A DNA stretch of 64,000 nucleotides, from the NCBI GenBank assembly GCA_017517815.1, contig JAFWYA010000076.1, forward strand, positions 102,810 through 166,809. Direction: 5' to 3'. Below the pieces are notes generated by a model, which made no database searches, had not been told where the DNA came from, and saw only the letters and a list, made by a program, of their open reading frames with translations. The position numbers and the translations under genes are program-made. This DNA comes from Clostridia bacterium (GTDB taxonomy: Bacteria > Bacillota_A > Clostridia > Christensenellales > Aristaeellaceae). Within the stretch, counting starts at the first letter, position 1. Every line of letters starts with the position of its first letter. Shown here piece after piece: positions 33,523 through 41,936 of this stretch.

Positions 33523-35507
33523 TGGCGGTATTCTCCGGGTACTTCAAAAATGCGGTTGTACCCTCCGGCGGATTCAAACACCAGCGGGAACATGCCTTCC
33601 AGCGCCTCTTCATTGAGATCATACTGGCCGTCGGCGCGCTCGTAGGCGCTGACGTAGATGTATTGTACCTGATATTTGCGCAAAAGGTCAAGGTTTGCCG
33701 CAGGATCCTCGTAGAAAGCGGCGATCTCGGCGCGCCGTTCGCCGGTATTGAAGCCGTGGTAGTACAGGTACAGGTCGCTGGAGCACAGAATGGTGCGCCC
33801 GGCGAGGGAACTGACGGGGTTTAAGTGCTGATTGCCGGTGAGGAACACGCTGTGAGGAGGGGTGTTTTGTTCGATAAATTCAGCAGTGGCGATGTCCTGC
33901 GGGCTGTAGGCGTGATAATCGCTCACGCATTCGCGCGCCACTGTCAGCCCTGCGGAAGCGAAGCACGTAAACACAAACATCGCCGCCATCAGCCGCCGCC
34001 CGGGCAGATCCTTCAGGCGGCTGAAAAGCTCCGCCGCATAATCCGCCGCCATGGGCAGGCACAGCAGGAACCATACATAGAGCAGTTTGTTGTTGTCGTA
34101 CTCGTTGGGCTGGAACAGAATGAACTCCGCTACCAGATAGATCACAAACGCGCCGCAGGCGATGAGGCGGTGCTGACGCAGGTCGGCAGGCATGGGTTCG
34201 CCTTTGGGCTTGCGGCGGCACAGCGCCAGCAGGATGAGCAGGTAGGGCAGGCCGATGTTCTTGATGTAGAACCACAGGTAGGTATCCACCAGGCCGTTGT
34301 TTCCGCGGTTGTTGCACCAGTTGAACTGCAGGCGCAGGAAATGGTCGCTGCCGGTGGCCTGCACAAAGGTAAAGGCGATCAGCTGCGGCAGGCTGAGCGC
34401 GGCGGCGATCGCGCCGTAGATCAGCCACGGACGGAAGGCGGGCCATTTTTCACGGGAGGTGAACACACAGTACGCGCAGCTGCCTGCCGACAGCAGCACC
34501 AGCGCCAGATAGCTGTGCGTGTGGATCAGCGGCATGCCGCCGGCAAACAATCCCAACAGCACCAGCGCGCGCAGGCTGTGCCTGCGGCCCCGGCAAAGCG
34601 GCGGCAAAAGGAGGTTGAGGCACGGCATGAGCATTGTCCATCCGCCAAGGATGCCGCGCTGCGGCACCAGCATGTCGCAGATGATGTTCACCCAGCGCAG
34701 GTTGTGCGGGTCGGGCTGGTTGGTGGGGGTCTGGTAGTAGCCCTGCATCACGGTGCGCAGGTTGTCCCACATGGAGGTGACGGAGTAACCCTCCACCGTT
34801 GCGTCGATGGTGTACAAAAAGCCCAGACCGCCGTTTAAAAAAAGCAGGAAATACGCAAGCACCGCAGCGCCCCGGCGGCGGCACAGCTGCAGGCACAATA
34901 CGGCATAGCCGGTGAAGGTGAGGGTCATCATCAGCGTGCCGGTCAGCGCCATCGACGTGTTCAGCGGCAGACCAAGCAGCAGCATCGAGGACGCGATGGA
35001 GTCCGACAGGTACGGGTAGGCCATGGTCGCGCCCAGCATCAGGCTGTTGTGAAGCGGGAAGCGCGCGCCCACGATGCTGGTGGTCACCGCCAGGTGCAGC
35101 GACAGGTCGCCGTAGGTGCTCTGGCCCACATGATAGCTGCCGTCGGCAGCCAGCCGGATGGAATGCGTGTATTCAAGGTATCCGCCGAGAATCGCCAGCG
35201 GAACCACCATCAGCAGCGTCAGCCCCAGCATGCGGCGTTCGCGCTCGTCAAAGGGCAGCGCTTCGCGCCGGTCGCGCAGGAAATACAAAAGCAGGCACAA
35301 AAGCAGCAGCGTGCCCGCCGCCAGCGCATGACCGATCATGCTGAAGCGCACGGCATAGGCCCACAGCATGGGCAGCCACATCAGCAGCAGCACGCCCACA
35401 GACAAGCCGATGTAGGCGCGCACCACCGGGCGCAGGCGCGGCAAAAGCAGGCGCGCGATGATCACGCCGCCTGCCAGAAAAAATGCAAGATACAAAATGG
35501 AAAGCAA
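33519..35507 (-). CDS. Large polytopic membrane protein, probable GT-C glycosyltransferase
   Basis: 662 residues with about thirteen to fourteen membrane segments and a soluble C-terminal domain of about 120 residues. The loop DGSYHVGQSTYGDLSLHLAVTTSI after the third or fourth segment carries acidic and His residues as in GT-C enzymes of the DUF2298/PMT type. A TTG at 35507 was chosen: AAGGAGG lies 10 nt upstream, it begins a membrane segment, and it avoids a 66-bp overlap with the upstream gene. It belongs to a four-gene unit ending in gtrA, which supports a role in surface glycan assembly. Substrate unknown. Confidence 0.75.
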   Translation of the reverse strand: MLSILYLAFFLAGGVIIARLLLPRLRPVVRAYIGLSVGVLLLMWLPMLWAYAVRFSMIGHALAAGTLLLLCLLLYFLRDRREALPFDERERRMLGLTLLMVVPLAILGGYLEYTHSIRLAADGSYHVGQSTYGDLSLHLAVTTSIVGARFPLHNSLMLGATMAYPYLSDSIASSMLLLGLPLNTSMALTGTLMMTLTFTGYAVLCLQLCRRRGAAVLAYFLLFLNGGLGFLYTIDATVEGYSVTSMWDNLRTVMQGYYQTPTNQPDPHNLRWVNIICDMLVPQRGILGGWTMLMPCLNLLLPPLCRGRRHSLRALVLLGLFAGGMPLIHTHSYLALVLLSAGSCAYCVFTSREKWPAFRPWLIYGAIAAALSLPQLIAFTFVQATGSDHFLRLQFNWCNNRGNNGLVDTYLWFYIKNIGLPYLLILLALCRRKPKGEPMPADLRQHRLIACGAFVIYLVAEFILFQPNEYDNNKLLYVWFLLCLPMAADYAAELFSRLKDLPGRRLMAAMFVFTCFASAGLTVARECVSDYHAYSPQDIATAEFIEQNTPPHSVFLTGNQHLNPVSSLAGRTILCSSDLYLYYHGFNTGERRAEIAAFYEDPAANLDLLRKYQVQYIYVSAYERADGQYDLNEEALEGMFPLVFESAGGYNRIFEVPGEYRQ

Positions 35508-35530
35508 GATACGGGAGCCTCCTTGGGTTG

Positions 35531-36811
35531 TTACACCGACAGCATCGAGCGGAAGAACTGCACGGCTGTCTGCAGTGTGCCGTCGGTCACGGTGCACATG
35601 CTTTTGAGCGCCTCTTCGCCGGTGACCATGAAGGGGGAGAAGCGGTACACGCGGCGGCCCAGCGGCGCATAGAAGCGGCCGTCGGTCACATAGGGGCTGA
35701 GGCTGGGCACGATGACCACGCGGTCAAACTGGATTTCAACGGCGGTGGACAGCGCATCCCATGCTTCGCCGGAGGGGTCGCTGCACGCGCTTGCGTCGTT
35801 TTCCACGTGGAAGGTGAGATGCAGGTCGTCGTTGCCCGCAAGCTGGCGCAGGTGGTGGCGGTATTCGCTCACCTTCTGCCCGGGGATCAGCGTCTGGATG
35901 AACTTCAGTTCACCCGCAGCAGCGGGGTTTTCCGGCGTGCCGGCGGCGTTCATGGTGTACACCGTGCGCTTGGACCAGAAAAACTGGCTCATGATGGCGC
36001 GCCTGCGCCACAAAAGCCGCAAAAGCGGGAACGTCAGCCGCGGATGGCCGGTGAGCTGGCGCTGCAAAAACGGCGCTTTTTTGGCAAGCTCTTTGAGCAT
36101 CATCTCGCTGGAGGGGCACAGCTTTGCGTGGCAGGGGCGGCGCGTCATGCGGGCCGCTGCACGCAGCAGCTCGTTGACGGGGCTCTTGTGCCCGCAGCCG
36201 CGGCGCGCGCATACGGCTTCGTCTGCTTTGAGCACGCCGTGCATCTCGCCCTTTTCCGTTACGCCTACCAGCGCCAGCGGTGCGTTTTTGGGCAGATACG
36301 TGCGGAAGGCGTCCATGGTGACATATCCGCCGTAGTCCAGCACAAAGCAGGGGGAGATGCTGCGTGCCTTGAGGTGGTCGGCAATGCTCTTTGCGCCTGC
36401 GCCGCCGGAAAGGCCGTCCATCGAAATGGCCAGCATCAGATCGCCGCCGGGATGGTAGCCCTCGCCCAGCAGCGCTTCCAGCGCCTCCAGAAGAGACACC
36501 AGATGCGCGCGCGAAAGCGGCACGCTCATGGGCAGCTCATGCGGGCAGGCGGCGATGGGCGTGCCCTCCGGCGCGTCCAGATGAGAGACGAACACCAAAG
36601 GCCCTGCGATGTTTGCACCCGGCATTTCCAAAAGCAAAGCGCCGTTGTCAAACGTTTTGGATTCCAGCCGCTCGAAAATGCGCGGATAGTGCTGCCTGAG
36701 CACTTCGCGTGCCTGCCGCGCGCCCTCGGGCGAATAGTTGCGGTACAGGCTCAGCCGGCGCAGCACGTCGCGCGCGCGGTCGTAGTTGAGGGGGGCCAGA
36801 AATTCGGTCAT
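35531..36811 (-). CDS. M20-family peptidase homologue lacking catalytic residues
   Basis: 426 residues, no signal peptide. The overall M20 (CPS1-like) layout is visible: VFVSHLDAPEG (H77, D79), then ISMDGLSGGAGAKSIADHL where active enzymes have DEExGGxxGA, FVLDYGG (D159), and VTDGRFYAPLGRRVYRFSPF near the end. Both Glu of the DEE motif are replaced (D132-G-L), and the last zinc-ligand His of the usual HgxnE motif is absent (MVTGEEA). It is therefore unlikely to be an active metallopeptidase; a binding or regulatory role is inferred. It is the first gene of the leftward unit starting at the DnaA-box region. Confidence 0.75.
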   Translation of the reverse strand: MTEFLAPLNYDRARDVLRRLSLYRNYSPEGARQAREVLRQHYPRIFERLESKTFDNGALLLEMPGANIAGPLVFVSHLDAPEGTPIAACPHELPMSVPLSRAHLVSLLEALEALLGEGYHPGGDLMLAISMDGLSGGAGAKSIADHLKARSISPCFVLDYGGYVTMDAFRTYLPKNAPLALVGVTEKGEMHGVLKADEAVCARRGCGHKSPVNELLRAAARMTRRPCHAKLCPSSEMMLKELAKKAPFLQRQLTGHPRLTFPLLRLLWRRRAIMSQFFWSKRTVYTMNAAGTPENPAAAGELKFIQTLIPGQKVSEYRHHLRQLAGNDDLHLTFHVENDASACSDPSGEAWDALSTAVEIQFDRVVIVPSLSPYVTDGRFYAPLGRRVYRFSPFMVTGEEALKSMCTVTDGTLQTAVQFFRSMLSV

Positions 36812-37394
36812 GGGGCTGCCTCCGTTGTGAAAAACATTCTGTCTGAATCATTTCGACGGCGGGCAGGTTTTGTCCTGCCGTTCAGGCACATGATGGGATA
36901 GAACAAACGGAAATAAAACACGCCTGATTTTCCAATACAATATCCATATAAACCATGCCTGCGAAAATGTTACATTTCGTCCACATGTAAGAGAGGAAAA
37001 TTCATAATCTTCCCACAAGTTTTCCACATAAAACAGCTCGTTTTCCACATTTGCTCCGTATGTGGAAAACTTGTTCACGTGGTGTATACCCACAGAAAGT
37101 TTTCCACAATTCGACGCGTTTCCCAATCAAAACAGGCACTTTTCCTGTGGAAAACCATGTGGAAAGCGTGGAAAACCGCATGAAAAAGTCTTCCACATCA
37201 CTGTGGAAAGAATGCGCTTTTGCGAACTGCCCACAGGACCTTTGTGGAATATTCCACAAGCGTTCCAAGCCTTTCTGGCAGCAGGTTTTCCAGCCTGTAC
37301 AGGTTTGGGAGAAATGATGGATGATGTTTATTCTGTACCTTATTTTATTCCGTTTTAAACAAAACAAGTCGTCAAAAAGTTCGGGAGGGCTGAA
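36812..37394. other. DnaA-box cluster, candidate replication origin or DnaA titration site
   Basis: 583 bp without a supported gene, between divergent genes. Five exact TTTTCCACA boxes: 37020-37028 (+), 37041-37049 (+), 37061-37069 (-), 37100-37108 (+), 37146-37154 (-). Six one-mismatch boxes: 37158, 37167, 37189, 37202, 37243 and 37250. The last two overlap as a perfect 16-bp palindrome TGTGGAATATTCCACA (37243-37258). AT-rich stretches flank the cluster on both sides (about 36905-37015 and 37310-37380). Gene orientation changes from mostly minus to mostly plus at this point. dnaA and dnaN are not in the window. Confidence 0.8.
37243..37258. repeat. 16-bp perfect palindrome of two overlapping DnaA-like boxes
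   Basis: TGTGGAATATTCCACA reads identically on both strands; each half is a TATTCCACA nonamer. It is the rightmost element of the cluster, about 135 bp before the amidase start. Confidence 0.8.
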
Positions 37395-38138
37395 ATGAAA
37401 TCTTTCGTTTACCAAATTGTAACAAAAAAGCTGGAAAACCTGCGCATCTGTACACTGATCGTGTTGTGCGCACTGGCGGTATGCCTCGTCATGGAGCGCA
37501 ATGCTGTTGAACCGGTGGATGCACAGGGCGGCGCGCTGAGCGGGATGACCATCGCGGTTGACCCGGGCCACGGAGGATATGACGGCGGCGCGCGCGCACG
37601 CGACAGCGGGCGCTGGGAAAAGGAGCTGACGCTTGAGATCGCCCTGAAGGTGGAGCAGGCGCTTGAGGCGCGCGGCGCGCAGGTGGTGCTCACCCGCCGA
37701 GAGGATGTGTGTCTTTCCGACGGCGACACCGCCACCAAAGCGCGCAAGCGGGCCGATCTGCAAAGGCGGCTGGACATCGCCGATGAATCCGGGGCGGATG
37801 TGTTTTTGAGCATCCATCTCAACGAATACCGCGACCGGGCGGAGAGCGGCCCGCAGGTGTTTTACCAGAAGGGCGCAGACGCAGGTCGGCTGCTTGCTGG
37901 TGTGCTTCAGCAGGCGCTCATCGACGGGCTTGACCCGCCCAAACAGCGCCGGGCCATGGCGGGGGACTACTATGTGCTGCGCGGAAAGCTGCCATCTGCC
38001 CTGATAGAATGCGGTTTTTTGAGCAATGCGCGCGAGGAAAAGCTGCTGATGGACAAAGCGTATCAAAACCGCATCGCACAGGCCGTCGCCGACGGAATGG
38101 AAAACTATGCGAACTGCCGCCAAAGACTTGAAAAGTAA
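37395..38138 (+). CDS. cwlD: N-acetylmuramoyl-L-alanine amidase (CwlD-like)
   Basis: 247 residues. An N-terminal membrane anchor or uncleaved signal (about 17-35) is followed by an Amidase_3 domain with all zinc and catalytic residues: DPGHGGYDGGA (His), WEKELTLEIA (Glu), FLSIHLNEY (His), ALIECGFLSN (catalytic Glu). Cuts the lactyl-amide bond of peptidoglycan; CwlD makes muramic-delta-lactam in spore cortex. Size and single-domain layout fit CwlD, but a vegetative role is possible. GGGAGG precedes the ATG. It is the first gene right of the DnaA-box region and leads the mrnC-thyX-rlmB-yacP-sigH run. Confidence 0.88.
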   Translation: MKSFVYQIVTKKLENLRICTLIVLCALAVCLVMERNAVEPVDAQGGALSGMTIAVDPGHGGYDGGARARDSGRWEKELTLEIALKVEQALEARGAQVVLTRREDVCLSDGDTATKARKRADLQRRLDIADESGADVFLSIHLNEYRDRAESGPQVFYQKGADAGRLLAGVLQQALIDGLDPPKQRRAMAGDYYVLRGKLPSALIECGFLSNAREEKLLMDKAYQNRIAQAVADGMENYANCRQRLEK

Positions 38139-38197
38139 GCGTTTTCGTGCTAACATGGACAATGCACCAATGTGCATGAAAGCGAGGCGTTCTCCCT

Positions 38198-38593
38198 TTG
38201 ACACTGCTTGCGCAGCCCCTCACCCTGCAGGAGGCAAAGCTCAAAAATCCGCTTTCGCTGGCCTTTGTGGGCGACACTGTGTGGGACCTGCTCATCCGCC
38301 AGCAGCTGCTTTGCTCGCAGGCGCATGTAAACGCGCTGCACAAACAGGCGGTCAGCCGGGTTAACGCAGGCGCGCAGGCCCAGGCCGCGGCAAAGATCGA
38401 GCCGCACCTGACCGAGGCGGAGGGCGATATCTTCCGCCGTGGGCAGAACGCGCACTCGCGTCACAACACACCCAAAAATCAGGACCCCTACGCATACAGC
38501 CGGGCGACCGGGCTGGAGGCGCTGCTGGGCTATCTGTACCTCACCGGGCAGACGCAGCGCATTCTGGACCTGTTCAGCCTGTGCCAGCCATAA
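38198..38593 (+). CDS. mrnC: Mini-ribonuclease III
   Basis: 131 residues: an RNase III catalytic domain without a double-stranded RNA-binding domain, which matures 23S rRNA ends. The signature LSLAFVGDTVWDLLIRQ and the C-terminal TGLEALLGYLYLTG carry the acidic catalytic residues. RRGQNAHSRHNTPKN is the typical RNA-contacting loop. The start is TTG at 38198 with GAGG about 10 nt upstream; no in-frame ATG exists nearby. thyX follows at 13 bp. The mrnC-rlmB-yacP-sigH order is as in Bacillus subtilis, where the block lies near the origin. Confidence 0.93.
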   Translation: MTLLAQPLTLQEAKLKNPLSLAFVGDTVWDLLIRQQLLCSQAHVNALHKQAVSRVNAGAQAQAAAKIEPHLTEAEGDIFRRGQNAHSRHNTPKNQDPYAYSRATGLEALLGYLYLTGQTQRILDLFSLCQP

Positions 38594-38606
38594 GGAGGTA
38601 AGGCGC

Positions 38607-39356
38607 ATGCCCGAAAGAGTACAGCGCGTGGCGCTGGTACGGCACACTGTGGATCCCGAGGCGCTCACCGCGCTTGGCGCGCGCCTTTGCTATGCCGGCG
38701 GCGACGTCGACAGGCTGCTGAAACTGATTGAGGAAAAAGACCAGAAGGCCTTTGTGGAAAAGATCATGTCCATGGGGCATGAGAGCGTTTTGGAGCATGT
38801 GTCGTTCACCTTCCTCATCGAAGGCGTCAGCCGCGTGCTGCTGGCCCAGCTCACCCGCCACCGCATCGCGTCCTTCAGCGTCCAGAGCCAGCGCTACGTC
38901 AGCTATGCCGACGGCTTTGGCTACATCATCCCCCCGGCCATCCGCGACCTGGGGCCGGGAGCCGTGGCCGAGTACGAAGCTCAGATGGCCCAGATGCAAA
39001 GCTGGTACGAGCTCTGGCAGCAAAAGCTGGGCGCTGCCGGTGAAAAGAGCAACGAAGACGCGCGCTTCGTGCTGCCCAACGCCTGCGAAACGCGCATCCT
39101 GATGACCATGAACGCCCGCGAGCTGCGTCATTTCTTTGCACTGCGCATGTGCAGCCGCGCCCAGTGGGAGATCCGCCAGATGGCGACGGATATGTTTGAG
39201 CAGTGCTGCCGCGTGGCGCCTGCCATGTTCGCGGACGCCGGCCCCGGCTGTCTGCGCGGCGCGTGCCCCGAGGGCGCCAAGAGCTGCGGCAAGGCCGCGC
39301 AGATCCGCGAAAACCGAAACACTTTTCTTGCAAATGAAGGCTTGAATACGAAGTAA
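38607..39356 (+). CDS. thyX: Flavin-dependent thymidylate synthase
   Basis: 249 residues. Makes dTMP from dUMP with methylene-THF and FAD, releasing THF, so dihydrofolate reductase is not required for recycling. The ThyX motif RHRxxSxxxxSxR is present as RHRIASFSVQSQR (residues 84-96); ESVLEHVSFTFLIEGVSR and the C-terminal NARELRHFFALRMCSRAQWEIR complete the family pattern. The ATG at 38607 has AAGGAGG between it and the mrnC stop. Its insertion between mrnC and rlmB is common in Clostridia. Confidence 0.97.
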   Translation: MPERVQRVALVRHTVDPEALTALGARLCYAGGDVDRLLKLIEEKDQKAFVEKIMSMGHESVLEHVSFTFLIEGVSRVLLAQLTRHRIASFSVQSQRYVSYADGFGYIIPPAIRDLGPGAVAEYEAQMAQMQSWYELWQQKLGAAGEKSNEDARFVLPNACETRILMTMNARELRHFFALRMCSRAQWEIRQMATDMFEQCCRVAPAMFADAGPGCLRGACPEGAKSCGKAAQIRENRNTFLANEGLNTK

Positions 39357-39368
39357 GGAGAAAATACC

Positions 39369-40556
39369 ATGGCTTTTTATAAGGATTTTGAAAAGAAGAC
39401 CCGCCAGGAAAAGCGCGACGCCGCTTTCAGCCGCGGCGGTTTTGAGGACGAAGGCAGCGGCTACTCCAAGGGCCGCAGCTACGGCGAAAAGCGCAGCGAC
39501 GACCGTCGTCCCGGCTATGGCCGCCGCGACGATAACCGCCGCTTCGGCGAAGGCAACGACAAGAAGCGCTACCTCAACGGCAAGAACGGCTACGGCGAGC
39601 ATATGCCCCGCAACCAGCGCAGCGAGGACAGCCGCTTTGAAAAGAAGGACAAGCCCTCCTACGAAAGCAGCCGCTATCAGCCCCGCGGCGAGCGCTCCTT
39701 TGAGAAGAAGCCCGTCAGGCCGGAACGCCGTTTTGAGGACAAGCCCGAGCGCCGTTTTGAGCGCAAGTTCGATATGCCCGAGCAGCCCGCGCAGTACGCC
39801 GCGCCCGTGATGGACGACGACGGCGACGTGGTGCCCGCCGAGAACCTGCTCAGCGGCCGCAACCCCATCCGCGAGGCCCTCAAGAGCGGCCGCGACATCG
39901 AAAAGCTGCTGGTGGCCCGCGGCGAGCTGTCCGGCTCCGCCCGCGAGATCGTGCAGATGGCCAAGGAGCGCCGCATCCCCGTGCAGGAGGTCGACCGCAC
40001 CCGCCTGGACGCCATCACCCACAACCATCAGGGTATGCTGGCCTTTGCCAGCGCCTATCAGTACAGCACCGTGGAAGCCATGCTGGAGCTGGCTGAGGAG
40101 CGCGGCGAAGCGCCTTTCATCGTGCTTCTGGACGGCATCACCGATCCGCACAACCTGGGCGCCATCATCCGTACTGCCGAATGCGCGGGCGCGCACGGCG
40201 TCATCGTGCAGGAGCGCCGCGCCGTGGGCCTCACCCCCGCTGCCGTCAAGGCCAGCGCCGGCGCTGTGGAATACCTGCCCGTGGCCCGCGTGACCAACCT
40301 GGCCAACACCCTGGAAGTGCTCAAGGCGCAGAACATCTGGGCCTATGCCGCCGACATGGACGGCGAGGACTACGCCGCTACCGATTTCTCCGGCGGCGTG
40401 GCGCTGGTTATCGGCGCTGAGGGCGAGGGCGTCAGCCGCCGCATTCTGGACGTGTGCGACAAGACCGTGTCCCTGCCCATCAAGGGCAAGCTGGACAGCC
40501 TCAACGCGAGCGTGGCGGCGGGCGTATTGATGTACGCCGTGCTGCGCAGCCGCTAA
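39369..40556 (+). CDS. rlmB: 23S rRNA 2'-O-ribose methyltransferase (RlmB/SpoU) with long disordered N-terminus
   Basis: 395 residues, about 150 longer than typical RlmB. Residues 1-150 are low-complexity and rich in Arg, Tyr, Asp, Glu and Lys (repeats such as RRFEDKPERRFERK), likely disordered and RNA-binding. From residue 155 the SpoU methyltransferase begins: AENLLSGRNPIREAL (substrate-binding domain), then the knotted SAM domain with DGITDPHNLGAIIRTAECAGAHGVI, ALVIGAEGEGVSRRI and LPIKGKLDSLNASVAAGVLMYAVLR. Methylates G2251-equivalent of 23S rRNA. GGAG precedes the ATG. yacP starts 3 bp after its stop. Confidence 0.94.
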   Translation: MAFYKDFEKKTRQEKRDAAFSRGGFEDEGSGYSKGRSYGEKRSDDRRPGYGRRDDNRRFGEGNDKKRYLNGKNGYGEHMPRNQRSEDSRFEKKDKPSYESSRYQPRGERSFEKKPVRPERRFEDKPERRFERKFDMPEQPAQYAAPVMDDDGDVVPAENLLSGRNPIREALKSGRDIEKLLVARGELSGSAREIVQMAKERRIPVQEVDRTRLDAITHNHQGMLAFASAYQYSTVEAMLELAEERGEAPFIVLLDGITDPHNLGAIIRTAECAGAHGVIVQERRAVGLTPAAVKASAGAVEYLPVARVTNLANTLEVLKAQNIWAYAADMDGEDYAATDFSGGVALVIGAEGEGVSRRILDVCDKTVSLPIKGKLDSLNASVAAGVLMYAVLRSR

Positions 40557-40559
40557 AAA

Positions 40560-41072
40560 ATGAAACCCCTTCTGTATGTGGATGGCTACAACGTGATCGG
40601 CGCATGGCCCCGGGCCAACCGTGAACAGTGGCCGCTGGACGAGTGCCGCGACCGGCTCATCCACCTTTTGCAGGACTACGCAGGCTATACCGACCAGGAG
40701 GTCTGCGTGGTGTTTGACGGCTACAAGGCCGACCGCAGCACGCGCAGCATTGAAAGCCGCGCCGAGGCGATGACGGTGGTGTATACCCGTCACGGCGAGA
40801 CCGCCGACCACTATATCGAGCGCATGTGCCAGCAGCTGCCCAAGTATCGGGAGGCCCGCGTGGCCACCAGCGACTCGGTGGAACAGACCATCATTCTGGG
40901 GCGCGGCGCCACCCGCATGAGCGCGCGCGAACTGTGGCGCGAGCTGGAGCAGGAACGCTCCGCCGGGCGCGGCAGGCACCAAACCCCATCCGCCCAGCAG
41001 CGTACGGCGCTGAGTTCAGCACTGTCTGAGGAACAGTATGCGCTGCTGGACAAGCTGAGGCGTCAGAAATAA
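40560..41072 (+). CDS. yacP: YacP-like NYN domain ribonuclease (Rae1 family)
   Basis: 170 residues. NYN/PIN-like fold with conserved acids: LLYVDGYNVIGAWP at the start, VCVVFDGYKAD, and VATSDSVEQTIILGRGATRMSARELWRELE. In B. subtilis the homologue (Rae1) is a ribosome-associated mRNA endonuclease. No clear Shine-Dalgarno: only TAAAAA separates it from the rlmB stop, so translation is probably coupled. Length is normal. Confidence 0.92.
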   Translation: MKPLLYVDGYNVIGAWPRANREQWPLDECRDRLIHLLQDYAGYTDQEVCVVFDGYKADRSTRSIESRAEAMTVVYTRHGETADHYIERMCQQLPKYREARVATSDSVEQTIILGRGATRMSARELWRELEQERSAGRGRHQTPSAQQRTALSSALSEEQYALLDKLRRQK

Positions 41073-41087
41073 GGCAGGTGAAAACCC

Positions 41088-41849
41088 ATGACCGAACACG
41101 AGGAAGAGATCCTCATGACCGAACCTGACGAACTGGAACAGGAACGGCTTGAGGAGGAAGAGGAAGAAGAACAGGACGACGAGCTGGAAGAACTGGACAG
41201 CTCGTGGGAAACTGTGCTCAGCAGCCGTTTTGCCGACGTTCCCGACGAGCAGGTCGTGGGGCTTGCGCAGCAGGGCGACAGCGTGGCTGTGGAATATCTG
41301 CTGGGCAAATACAAAAACTTTGTGAGGTCCAAGGCGCGCAGCTATTTCCTCATCGGCGCAGACCATGAGGACATCGTGCAGGAAGGCATGATCGGCCTTT
41401 TCAAGGCTGTGCGCGATTATCAGGCGGAAAGGCTTTCCAGCTTCCGCGCGTTTGCGGAGCTGTGCATCACCCGTCAGATCATCACCGCCATCAAGACGGC
41501 CACCCGCCAGAAGCATGTGCCGCTGAACAGCTATGTTTCGCTCAACAAGCCCATCTACGACGAGGAGAGCGACCGCACCCTGATGGACGTCATCGTCGAG
41601 GGCCGTGCGCAGAACCCCGAAGAGCTCATCATCGGGCGCGAAAACCTGGTGTCCATCCGCGACCGGGTGGACAAGGTGCTCAGTTCCCTTGAGCAGGACG
41701 TGCTCAATGCCTATCTGGACGGCAAAAGCTATCAGGAGATCGCCGATAAGCTGGGCCGCCACGTGAAATCCATCGACAATGCCCTGCAGCGAGTGAAGCG
41801 CAAGCTGGAAAAATACATGGAAGAAGCCCGCGCGCAGGAGGAAGAATAA
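41088..41849 (+). CDS. sigH: Sigma-H type RNA polymerase sigma factor with acidic N-terminal extension
   Basis: 253 residues, about 40 longer than B. subtilis SigH. Residues 1-42 are almost wholly acidic (a run of Glu/Asp with a few Leu). Region 2 follows (VEYLLGKYKNFVRSKARSYFLIGADHEDIVQEGMIGLFKAVRDY, then FRAFAELCITRQIITAIKTATR) and region 4 at the end (YLDGKSYQEIADKLGRHVKSIDNALQRVKRKL). SigH starts sporulation and stationary-phase transcription. Gene order mrnC-rlmB-yacP-sigH supports the assignment. A second in-frame ATG (codon 10) would still leave most of the acidic tail. A terminator follows. Confidence 0.93.
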   Translation: MTEHEEEILMTEPDELEQERLEEEEEEEQDDELEELDSSWETVLSSRFADVPDEQVVGLAQQGDSVAVEYLLGKYKNFVRSKARSYFLIGADHEDIVQEGMIGLFKAVRDYQAERLSSFRAFAELCITRQIITAIKTATRQKHVPLNSYVSLNKPIYDEESDRTLMDVIVEGRAQNPEELIIGRENLVSIRDRVDKVLSSLEQDVLNAYLDGKSYQEIADKLGRHVKSIDNALQRVKRKLEKYMEEARAQEEE

Positions 41850-41869
41850 CACCCGACGCCGACAAACAT

Positions 41870-41912
41870 GCCGGAGGTCACTCCGACCTCCGGCTGTTTT
41901 GCTTTTTTGAAA
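41870..41912 (+). terminator. sigH terminator
   Basis: GCCGGAGGTC pairs with GACCTCCGGC around a 5-nt loop, followed by TGTTTTGCTTTTTT. It separates the sigH run from the FHA-ftsW-pbp unit. Confidence 0.85.
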
Positions 41913-41936
41913 TGATTTTCAGGAGCCGATACGACC

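Noticed and set aside
37310..37380. DnaA-trio elements in the AT-rich stretch beside the DnaA boxes
   Set aside because: A GATGATGGATGATG run is present but does not match the TAG/TAA-type trio repeat in phase or orientation convincingly.
38574..40982. 802-residue antisense open frame over thyX-rlmB-yacP
   Set aside because: Shadow of the charged, repeat-rich rlmB N-terminus and flanking genes; no start signal or family resemblance.
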